The notes under the pieces: generated by a model
The model's database searches: none
What the model saw: only the letters and a program-made list of their open reading frames with translations
Told to the model about the DNA's origin: nothing
Program-made: the position numbers and the translations under genes
NCBI GenBank assembly: GCA_023053685.1
Contig: JALIGW010000005.1
Span: 23,500,001 to 23,564,000, forward strand
Length of the DNA: 64,000 bases
Source: Diadophis punctatus similis
Lineage: Eukaryota > Chordata > Lepidosauria > Squamata > Dipsadidae
Direction of reading: 5' to 3'
Shown: positions 27,301-38,700 of the stretch, one piece after another
How positions within the stretch are numbered: the stretch's first letter is position 1
Layout of the letters: each line of letters opens with the position of its first letter

Positions 27301-30300
27301 TGGAACTGGGTCACCACATTGTCCATCAAAATGAGAACATGTGAGTCCTTCACCAGCGGCTCAAAGTGTTGGAGAGCCAGGTACACTGCTCTGAGTTCCA
27401 ATAAGTTGATGTTGGCATTGACCAAGTCTGATTGTTTCCAGCGTGCCTGGGTCACCTGGGACCTGGCATGAGCTCTCCACCCGAAAAGACTGGCGTCTGT
27501 GGTTATAGTCACTCAGATGGGCTCTTTGAAGAAGCAGCCCTTCTGAGCGGCCGGGGATGACCACCAAGCCAGCAAACGAAGGACCGCTGGTGGCACCCTC
27601 ACCATGGTGTTGGAAAGACTGGTCCGCGCTCGTTGATATGGAAGTAGGCTCCATTGGAGAGCCCGAGCGTGAAGTCTCGCCAACGGCACCACGTCGATGC
27701 ACAAGATGAGCTTCCCTAACAGCTGGGAAAGCAGGGATACGGGCACACTCTGTTGCCGACAGACCAGCGCCACCAGAGGAGAAATGCTGTCGTGACGTTC
27801 CAGCAACAGGAAAACCTCGCAAGTCTCAGTATTGATGACAGTCCCGAGATGAAGGAGCGAAGTGGTGGGGTTGAGGTGGCTCTTTGGAAAGTTCAAGAAG
27901 CCGTGTGCCTGCAAAGTCCAAATACTGAACAGGAGGTCCTCTTGTGCACGACGGGGCGATGAAGATTGCATGATAATATCGTCCAAATAGCATTGTAGAC
28001 GCAATGGACGTGCCCGCAGATACACCGCCACCACATCGAGAAGCTTAGTGAAGGTCCTGGGTGCCGATGACAGGCCGAAGGGCGGGGCTCGATATTGAAA
28101 GTGAGTCCCTCCGAAGCAGAACCTTAGGAACTTCCTGTGTGACGGACGCACTGGCACATGGAAATAGGCCTCCTTGAGGTCGATAGATGTGAGCCAATCC
28201 TGATGCCTGATGCATCCCAAGATGGACCTGAGGGATTGCATCTTGAAGCTCTTGTATGCTACATACATGCTGAGCTGCTTTAAATTGAGGATGGCTCTCT
28301 ACCCCCCCCTCGAGCTCTTGGGGACTAGGAAAAGTACTGAGTAGAACCCTAGTCTCTCCTGTCCTGGGGCACCCTCTCTATGGCCAAAATTTCAAGAAGG
28401 TGGAGGATCTCGGCCTCCATTAGTGCCCGTTTTATGGCATTGGATGGAATGGGTCACCGGATGAAACAGCTGGGGGGCCGTGAAGTAAAGTCTATGATAA
28501 GGCCGAATTTGATGGTGTTTAGGGCCCAAGAGTCCATGAACATGATCTCCCATTAGGCAGCGAAATGTTGAAGCCTGCCACCAATGGGACATAACTCTGT
28601 GGAGTCATTTGGATCTGTTGTGACTTGCCCGCATCCCGCGCAGATGATGGAAGACCTGGAGGACGTGGAGCCGCTCATGTCGCAGCAGTACCACCCCATG
28701 TACCTGGCACCTGAGTCTGCCAGCGATGAAGACTCAGTGCAAGAGGAGGAAGACAGCAGACAGGATTGGCTTAGCAAACGGAGGTCTCCTCGGAGGTAGC
28801 ACTGAGGGCTAATTGGGCCACACCCTCAGTGCCTATTTAAATCCGGCGCAGTCAGAGATCCATGCTGAAAATAACACCAGTGTTTCTCGAGCACCATCGG
28901 AGATTCTTGTAATTAAAGTTCTTGTGTTTGGAAGCTAACATCATCTGTCTGTGATGCCAGCCAGCTCAAGTAAGACATTGAGATAAGGAAAGCTAATTGC
29001 TTCTGTATTTGAACTTAAGCCACAAAGAGCCCCAAGAACATTTGAGACACTGTTCTTTGCATCTGTTCTGGACATTATATCTTTGTGCCTTTACTAAGAA
29101 GCTTTATTAGTAAAGAGATACTTTTATTTGTTTATTACAAACGGTTGTGTGTGTGTTTCTGGTCGGGTTACGGTGCTGGGACACAACATGGATCTACAAA
29201 AGGCCCTAGACCCTGATCCCTGGAAGGGGCATCTGGACTGGGAAAACTGCCTGCCTCTCTCCCTGGGAGCGGGCCTGTCTTGCGGCCTGTCTGCCCCCTG
29301 AAAGTATGACCTTTGGAACTGGGGGCTGCCAAAGGAAGAATCGTGGCAAAAGGGCTGCCTACAATAATATGGGGCAGGGCGACAGTCAGGTCGTCTATGT
29401 ACCCTGGGCAGTACCTTCCTCTTATCCCTGTCCTCTACGAGAATCGAGTCTAGGGAGTCGCCAAACAATTTTTCTCCCATAAAGGGAGCTGCGGCTAGGC
29501 GCCATTATCAGCTTAATTATGTAGCCAAAGCAGGCGGCGAGAGGTAACACTAGCTGACATAGCGCAGGAAGCGAATTTTGTGGAGTTGAGAGTCGCATCC
29601 GCAGAGAGCTCCGCTGCCGCCAATAATTTATTTAAATCCTGCCTCAGGCGGGAATCCTCCGGCCCCAATCTAGACTGCATCTCCCTGAGCCACATAATTG
29701 AGGTTCTAGTAAAGAACGATGCAGCTGTAGCTGCCCTTATGGACCAAGTGGCCGCTTGGTGGAACTTACGCAACACAGACTCTGCCTTACGGTCATCAGG
29801 CTTAAGGCCTTCTGAAACATCAGATGGAAACACAATCGAAGACACCAGGCTGGTTCAGGAGTGTCCACAGTTGGAAGCTGCAGAGGCTCCTCCACTTCCA
29901 GCCCAAAGTCGTAAAACTTGCGGTTTGGCAGAGGATGGACCAGGGGCAGCAGAAAGATTATCCCAGGGCCGCTTGATGGTGTCGATGAAGGTTTTGGAGG
30001 ATGGGATCATATCCGTTTCTCGTTCAGGTTCTGAGAACAAGCTGGCAGCTGGGTCAATACCCACTGAGCGGTCAGAGGATTTTGAAGACACGCCAAGATT
30101 GGCTGTAAGTTTGGCTTTGTGAAGAAGTATTTTAAACAACGCCGGTTTAAATGGGCCTGTAAATACGGGCTGATCCGGAATCAGGCCTTCGTCATCCGAA
30201 AACTCCTCATCAATAACACTTCCCTCCCATTTAAGAGAATCCTCGCTGAGTGCAGAAGAATGGTGGGAGTAAGCGTTGCTTAGGTTGGACCAAACTTCCT

Positions 30301-32688
30301 GCAAATGGGCAGGGTTGGTCGGGCAAGGCGGTCTCTGCTGGATGCCAACAGTGATGCCCTGTGAATAGGCGTTGGCAATCATATATTGCACATTCGCTGG
30401 GAGGTGTTGCCAGCTATCCTCCCCAGGGCAGAGGCCCGCTGCAGTGGGGGTAAACGTAGCAAATAGAGCAGGTAGAGGGGTAGGTAGGCCTGGGGCAAGA
30501 CTTGCTGAGCCAGCTGGCAAGGGGTTATCCCCTTGTTCCATGACTATGTGTTGTGGCTTGCCTGCGTCCCGCACAGCTGGTCATGGATCCAGAGGACCAA
30601 GAGCCAACTGTGGCATGGCACTATCGTCCCGTGCACCTGGCACCTGAGTCTGATAGCGAGGAGGACTCGGTGCCAGAGGATGAAAGCCAACCAGGGCTTC
30701 TGCACCTCCTCAGTTGGACCTGAGTGATGCAGGAGAAGAGGAGGAGCCTCTGCTTGATGCTAGGGCACTCAGGGCAGCTAGCAGGCAAGAATGGCTCTGC
30801 AGGAGGAGGTGTCCTCGCATGTAGAGCTGCAGACTAATTGGCCACGCCCTAAGGCTATTTAAGGCTTCAGCACGCTGAAGCTGATGCTGGAAACAACTGA
30901 TTGGATTTCTCTTAACTCATTGCAGTTCTCTAACCGCGTTTTGCTGCTCTTTGAATTTCTACGGCTTTCACTTTTGGGTTTTCGGTTCATGAAATAATTA
31001 ATTCCGAGCTTTCTGCCAACTTCTGTGAGTTACTGATAACTGGGGGACTAATTGCCTGTTTTCTTTGGGGGTTTGAATTCTGGCCAAATCTTAAGAAGCA
31101 ACAGTATCGGACTTTATGCACAAAGAACCTTTCTGTTCTTCATGGACTTTAAAATCTAGCTACTAAAAACATTTATTAGTAATAGCATATTATTATTTGC
31201 AAACAGTTGTGTGTGTGTCATTTCTGAGGGGTCTCCGTGCTGGGACGGTCCCATTCAGATGTAGTTCCTGTATCCACAGGTTGAGAGGCCATTTGAATCT
31301 GAGAAGACACTTGGCCCAGAAGAGGCAGAAAACTCTGAGAAAGCATAGAAGCCTGCAAAGGTAGCTGAGGTAACTGCTGAGGTGTCAGTGGCAGTACACC
31401 TTTGCTTGCTTTTGGGCCTTCGTGAATTGTTTCTCTAAGGCTCGGAGCCTTCTCTCTGCGTCCTTTAGGGCCGCTGCAGATGCCTGCTTCTCAGTGGCCT
31501 TGGAGGCCTTTTCAGCCCTGTTTTTGGACGAGGTCTGACTTTTAGACGTGGCCTTCTTGGAGACAGTTGAGGAGGAGGCCTCATCCCCTTTATCCGATTT
31601 TTCAGCCATGGGAGAGGCAATTATGAGGCCCTCAACAGTGTGTATTAAGGCTAGCAATCAGATGAATGCTAAGAATTAAGGGCTGGGAGAAGTATTGCCC
31701 TGGGGCAGGGACTCCTATAATCTGTGGCTGGGTGAGAGAGATGGCAAATGCAGTCCAGCGAGTCCCCGGGACAAGCACTGACCTGAGTCATGTTTCTATA
31801 GAAGCTTTGAAGCTTTGAAGCGGAGCACACCAAGAGAAGTCGTCAGAACAGCAGCGATTAGAAATCCCTTGGCAACCGACCAGTTTATCCCATGCTTGGA
31901 CTCTCCTTAGCAGCGCACAGGAGAATTTTATATTCCTACCGGTAGTACCTAATAATAACTAAGTCTATAGCTTCAAAACTATGTGCTGTGGTACCCTGGG
32001 TTACTGCATCAAATTCACAGGGGCATCTACATATCTGGGATATCTGGGACAGTGAAAACATTATTGAGATATTAAGGTTGCAGTATATCAAGAAGCTTGG
32101 AAAGGTCCAAAGAGTACCAAATATTGAACAATTTGATCTCCAATGTGCCTAAGGGTTAAACATTTGTTTTCTTAAATTTATACTGAAATGTGGAAAATCT
32201 CTACCCCTCAGACACTGTTAAATAGGTGTTCATCAACTTTAGTTAAAACCTCAAATTCTGAAGATGCTAGGAATTGCAACATCTGGAGGACCTAGATTTC
32301 CACTTCTGATCTATATAGTAATCAATTCTATATCTTTTTCACTTCCATGTTCAGCCAGAAGAGAAGCCATTCCCTGTGTTATTATTTTAAAAATTATATC
32401 TATTTGTTCTTATGGTCCGTACACACCGGCATCTCTTTTATTGAATTTTTTTGCACATTTTTTACTGTTTGAAAGGTTTTTCCTGTTCTGCTGCTTGAAA
32501 AAGGGCCCTCCCCCACGTTTATACTGACCTTTATTCCTTCTTCCAAAGCATAGCTGATCAGCTCCTCAGTTGTGTTTCAGGCTGATTCCAGCTACTAAGC
32601 ATGCACGGAAGCAAAATTGCATGAGGGGACGTGCGCGCACACAAAATGTCGCAATACGAACCGGTGGGGAAGGTAACTAGAACCCACC

Positions 32689-32748
<60 letters not shown>

Positions 32749-35700
32749 AAAGTGTGAATCCTTTCTTACCTTCCTTGGAGAATAACAATAACATCCTCTA
32801 CTTCATTCCTGCCTACAGCACGGTGGAGCTGTTCTCCACTCATTGGTTCACCTAAAGAAAAGAAAGGAAGTTAAAGTTTATATAATATGGGTTTTTGTCA
32901 ATCATTAAAAATCTCAAATATAATTTATTAACTTTCATGTGTTTCAATACAGCATTTGGATATCTTTAAAAGTTCCTGTTTTATTGACAAAGGAATTGTT
33001 TAAAAGATAACCTCAAAGTCTTCTACTAGAAAATGCAAGAACATTATTTTGAAATTACTGTATGAGCTAAAAAAATCCCTAGCCCAAATTTCATCTCATG
33101 AGATGCCTAAGAGCTTTAGGTAATAAGCAGTAAGGGCTCTTTCAAGTCCAGTTAGATTCTGCATATTTACATAAATAGAAGCTTTCAGTTTTCCTGACAA
33201 TAACACTGAAGTGGTTTGTTAATGCTACCTTTTGGAATGTTTTTTATTTCCAATTCAAGCCCTCAACACCTCTATTTCCTAAAAACTTCCATCCAAGTAT
33301 CAATCATGTTCAACACTATTTAAAAGCAAAGTTAGTCAAGTGCTTAAGTAATCAGGGTTTTTTTTGCCATCCTAACTATCTACAATATGGAGAAATTAAT
33401 AATAGTTGTATGAATAATGTTCACAAAAGCATTGGACAGTTAACAAATTTAAAAATATTTACCCGTATTTTTCGGAGTATAAGACGCACCTTTTTCCTCC
33501 CCAAAAGAGGCTGAAAATTTGGGTGCGTCTTATACTCCGAATGTAGCTTTTCCGAAGCTTTTTTCCCCAGCCCTAAGGAGGTGCTAACGATCTTCCCGGA
33601 TTCCTACTCCATCTTTGCAGGCTTGCAGCATTTTTTTATTCCTACTCCCTCGAAGTAGTTTTTTTTACCAGCCCTAAGTCTTTGCAGGCTTGTTTTCATT
33701 CCTACTCCTCTGAAAAAGGTCTTTTCAGCCCTAACGAGGGGATAAAATAATGTGCTGAAGCTGAACAGACTAAGGTCGCTAGCCAGATGAATTCCTGGTA
33801 GGTAGATTTTTTCCCCTATTTTCCTCCCCCAAAATTAAGGTGCGTCTTATACTCCGAAAAATATGGTATATTGTCCTTTATTATGCTGCAATGCACCTTT
33901 ATTCTAATCAGGCTATGGGTCTCATCAATCCAGGTAGGTAGAAATATGGCTCCAATTTGTTAATATGGAGCTCACTATGAGACAAATAGGAAAGTGTGGC
34001 ACAATGAAACTGCAAAAAATGGTATGGTTATCTAGACAAGCTAATATGGTTGGAAGGTGATAGCTTATTCACATTAAGCTGCCTGACCTAGCATGAGAGA
34101 TTGAGTGGGAACAGGGCCTGAAACCAGAAATCAGTCAGGACAGTATGAAGCACCAGAAACAAGTGGTTACAAAAGAGTCAAAAGACAATATTGTTCATTT
34201 ATTTACTGAAGAAAATGATCTAATGCTACATATTTGTGTGAAGAAAAATATGCAAACTTCTAGAACTATCAGTCATTTGAAGGAGAAATGAGAATCAGGT
34301 GTTTCAATCAATGGGAAGATAATCTGATGTGATTGTGGGAGCTTCTCATTTAAACAATTCTGAGTATTCACTATCGAAGTCTGAACTCCACCACACAGGC
34401 TGTGGAAGTGTGTCATGGCTCAAAGAAAGAGAATTTCTGAAGACAGTTGTGGAAAGGTTACAAACTATTTCCAAAAAGTTGAGGCTCCACCAGTCCAATG
34501 TTAGGCAGATTGCTTACAAATGAGGGCAATTTAACACCACTGTTACCTTCCCTATGAATGGCCATCCAAACAAGATCACATCAAGAACGAGACTCTGGGA
34601 GGTCTCAAAGAACCCCATGATAACATCTGAGGAATTAAAGGCATTTCTTGCATTGGTGAATGTCATTGTTAATGAGATTGTCTTCAAGACAAAAGTTAAC
34701 AAAATGGTGTGCATGGCAGGTTTCAAGGACTGAATGGCTTAGGAAACTAAAATGAAGAAGAAGACTGCCTTATCAATGTCTTCTACTCCACTGACTTCTT
34801 CATAGCTAACATTGTCTTCAAACAATCAAACAAGGCCTCTTATACATGGACATCATAAGACGGGCTAAATACAAATCAAACTGATTGAGGTGGAGAACCA
34901 AAATTATAGCATCAAAGACTGGCTATGGATCAAATCATGAACCGCTCATATGCAAGCTACAGGTTAAACTAAGAAAGAAGGTCCTTGGAAATTCTTAGTT
35001 ATCCAGGTCATGGTTATCTCAAAGGTGCTTTTTCAAAAGGCAACTGGATTTGCTTTGTTTTTTCTTGAAGACTCTTCGCTTCTCATCCAACAAGCATCCT
35101 CAGTTCTGACTGAAAGCTGAGAATGGAATATTCCTTGCAGTCATATGCTTGTTAGCATTTTGAAGGTGGGTCAATAGCTCTTGAGAGTGTTGAGGCCCCT
35201 TGGGGGTTTATCTGTGCCCTCAGGGTCAACCTAAATCAGAATGCAAATGGTTGTGGAATCTTCTTAGAACTGCTGAAAGTCTGAATAGAGAAGACCAATA
35301 AACTTTTCTGATTTTTGATTGGGGAGAGGGGGCTAAATGTTTGAATAATATGAAAAAAATAAAGCTAAAGATCAAATAATAATAAGCAATGGCAAATACA
35401 AAATAAGGCTAAAATATAGCCCTAATAGGAAACTGCTTAAATGAGAGCAGTACTATATCTTTATTTTTAAAAAATGAGTTTCTGCTTTCCTTCCAAAGCT
35501 GTTTTCATTTTGCATATATTTCTACATTGTTTGCTTAACATTTTATTAACATATTGTGACCTTACTTGTTGTAGTTACACAAATAGGTGAACTATAAACA
35601 GATTCTCCTTTAGGGTCTGTGACTTTAAGTCGAAATCTGTACGTTGTTCTAGGTTCAAGACCTTCCACAACATGCTGTCGGGCATATCCCCTAAAAAGGA

Positions 35701-38700
35701 AGTAATTTAGTTTTCTAATTACTTTCTAAACTTTTAGACAATAATTCATATTTAAAAGCAATTCTCTACAAATTTCAACAATATATTAGCATTGTTAATC
35801 ACTGAGCATGTCTGATATTTAATGTAAATGTCAATGCTGCCAAAAGAAAAATTCATTTTGTGGGTAAAAGTGAATCCATTTTTTAAATACATACTATTCT
35901 ATATTATGCATCAATGAACTATCTGCATATTCACACACATATATATATCCGATGTTATCATGTGATGACTGCAAGACAGATGCAGAATAAACCCATTCTT
36001 GCATAAATATTTAAACTATGCAGATGTAAAAAAAAACCATCAGAGATGCAAGAACTGAACATCTTTGAAAACAAGAGTCAGAATATCTGCAGAAGTGTCA
36101 TCAGATATACACTTACAACATATTTTCAAGGATGAAAAGACAAGGCTGATTATTCTAATGGTGTGCATTAGGATTAGACCAAGACACCAGAATACCACCA
36201 AAACTCCCATGTGCCATTGCTTCATTTAATAAAAATCTTGATAAAACTGTTTCCTAGACCTTTCAGAATAATTTAAAATTTAAAATACTGTTGATGGTGT
36301 AAGATGGCTAGTTTGATAAATGATGTAAAAGGGAATACTGAAACAGTCTGATTCTGCCACCTAGTGAAAAATTCTCCAAAGAATCTTCCAAAAAAAACCC
36401 CAACCCATTGTAATTTAAAACAAAGCAAGTAACAGCAGTTACGGCACCACTGATAGGCAAAATAACTGCATACTCTCTCACACTTTCCTTCTGTATGATA
36501 AATTTCCAAATGTAGAAAATAGTTGATATAAAGAAATATGAAAATTGCCTCTAGATTCATTATAGTATCAACTTAACTGTGAAACATTTGTTCCTTAAAT
36601 TTCATCAAACTCCAGAGAAACAAAAGAAGGAACAGAACCAGTGAAGGTCTGCTCTGCTGAAGCAATTTTGAAAATATTTCATTATCTATCCATATGTTTA
36701 AAATGAATGATGCTTTTATGTGAAGTCATTAAAAGAGCAACCTGTCCTTGGGTTGCCCTTAAGGAAATTCATAGAGTGGACCAACCTGTTGGTCTCTAAT
36801 CTAAAGGACCTGTTTTTTTAATGTCAGGTTGCTTGTTCATAAAGTATCTATTATCCAAATTTAATCCTGGCTGAAAATAGTCTCTAGATAATGTATAAGA
36901 AGGCCTGATTGAAAGAGGGAGGAGTTAATCTATCTCAGTATTCTCTTCTGAATTAACCCATAATGCAACAGGCTAGCTCTGAGGTTAGGATTCTACTTAT
37001 CCCATTGACTAGAAGTTCTACCCAACTATCTAGAAATCTCAGTGTTTGCAACCATGACTTGCTACATTATGCTGATATTGTTTATGTACTGTTCATCTGC
37101 TGCACAACAATCTCTTCCCAAGCCAGCCAAAGTAATTTTTAGAATGGCAGTGAGCTATTCAAGATTTATTGTCCTGGAAGTCTTCAACATCTGCACTAAA
37201 ACATCTGTTCATCTTGTTCTTTTGCTGGTCATTGGCCAAATAAATATTATTGATTGATTGAAATAGTCTGACCATATACCTAAAGGACTTGAATAATTTT
37301 CTGAATGGGCTTAAAGAGTTTCTCATCTGATCTGTTAGTGATACTGTTCAAAGTCTGGCTGAACTGTGGAGCAGAGAGATGGCCCAGGTAGTTGATACAA
37401 TAACTTCTATATCTTCCTTCTAGCAGAGCTAAATCACCAACTACTTTCTAGGTTACTAATGAAGGTAGAGAGTTACAGCCTAGGTCAAGGATCTCTAAGA
37501 TGGATCAATTTGCCCACCAATTTGGGATCTACATACTGTAAGACCCATCTGAGTTCATACTCAATGGTGGCAAATGCAGCAAAAAGATTTTATTTCTCTG
37601 CCTCCACTGCACTTGCATCAAACACAATGGCAGTAGTTTACCATATTCTGGAATATCTTCTCCATTAAGATGTTAGAGTAAATAGGTTGGAATAGTCAGA
37701 GCAATTTCATCTTTCTTTGCAAAAAAAATTCATATATTGAATTCTCTATGGCAGAGGTGTCAAACTCACATCGTCACAGCATCGTCATGTGACGTATTGT
37801 AACATTTTTCCCCTTCGCTAAACCGGGCACGGGCATGGCCAGCGCGTGATGCATCTGACCTACGGGCCACAAGTTTGACACCCCTGCTCTATGGTTTGGA
37901 CTAGTGTTGGGGTTGGCTTGGTTAATCTCTGAAACACATGGATTGTTTTCTGTTTGCTGTAGAAGTCAAAATTTCTCAAAAAAAGATTTTAGTTATAGCA
38001 ACAGCCAATAGTTGCCCCGCTTCAAGGCAGAGAAGCAAAAGGCAACCTCTCTCCATTCTCTCCATTAGGATTTAAATTGTGTTCCATAGAACCTTGGGAT
38101 TCTCTGAGAACTTCATGGAGTACCATGACAGATGAAGTCCAACCATAAAAATTCATTTAAAAGCTGCTAATATTCTATTACCAAAGCTTTTTCTCTTGAT
38201 CAGAGCTTCTGCCTTTTTTTAAATAAACAGGTTCTGCTGCATGAAATTATTTGAAAACTTCTGTTTTAAATCATGGGAAGTGTAGGAGAAAGAAACATTG
38301 GGAATTAAATTGCAATAAAGATAAAGAAGGAAATGAACTTTCATCATAACAGATGGCAATCAACTGTTTCAGTGATTTCCTAGAATAGCAATAGCATTTA
38401 GACTTATATACCACTTCATAGTGCTTTACAGCCCTCTCTAAGCGGTTTACAGAGTTCCGCATATTGCCCCCAACAATCTGGATCCTCATTTTACCGACCT
38501 CAGAAGGATGGAAGGCTGAGTCAACCTTGAGCCGGTGAGATTTGAACAGCTGAACTGCTGAACTAGCAGTCAGCTGAAGTAGGTTGCAGTGCTGCACTTT
38601 AACCACTGCGCCACCTCAGCAACAAAGATTCTTATTTAGCACTGTCGTTGAACAGTCTTAAGCTGAATACAAGTTTAGAGCCTTATTAAGCTATGCCAAG

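Larger units (their letters stand above)
25423..31925 (-). mobile_element. DIRS-type tyrosine-recombinase retrotransposon, near full length
   Basis: A 6.5 kb element read on the minus strand. Gene order is gag-like, reverse transcriptase, RNase H, a connecting region, then tyrosine recombinase, the DIRS order. Inverted terminal repeats at 25455-25511 and 31864-31919 share GGAGAGTCCAAGCAT. An internal complementary region at 25668-25751 joins reverse complements of both ends, and the ends share GAA. No target duplication is seen, as expected for recombinase integration. Two LTR insertions, stops and frameshifts inactivate it. It lies in FANK1 intron 4 in the gene's sense orientation. Confidence 0.92.
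23885..32769 (-). other. FANK1: FANK1 intron 4
   Basis: An 8.9 kb intron dominated by the DIRS element at 25423-31925. The stretch 24340-24900 looks like old repeat DNA; its end 'taaataataaataaatac' resembles a LINE tail, but I cannot name it. A (TG)n tract and a hAT right-end fragment (32640-32744) lie just inside the exon 4 donor. Confidence 0.85.
32852..35565 (-). other. FANK1: FANK1 intron 3
   Basis: A 2.7 kb intron with a MITE-like repeat (33460-33868), a Tc1-like remnant (34389-34735) and a BovB remnant (34760-34990). At 34995-35250 there is an unclassified repeat with 'gcttctcatccaacaagcatcctcag', a motif I have seen associated with Penelope-like repeats. Confidence 0.8.

Noticed and set aside
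29580..30122. A 180-codon plus-strand frame inside the DIRS element
   Set aside because: It is the antisense shadow of the gag-like coding region.
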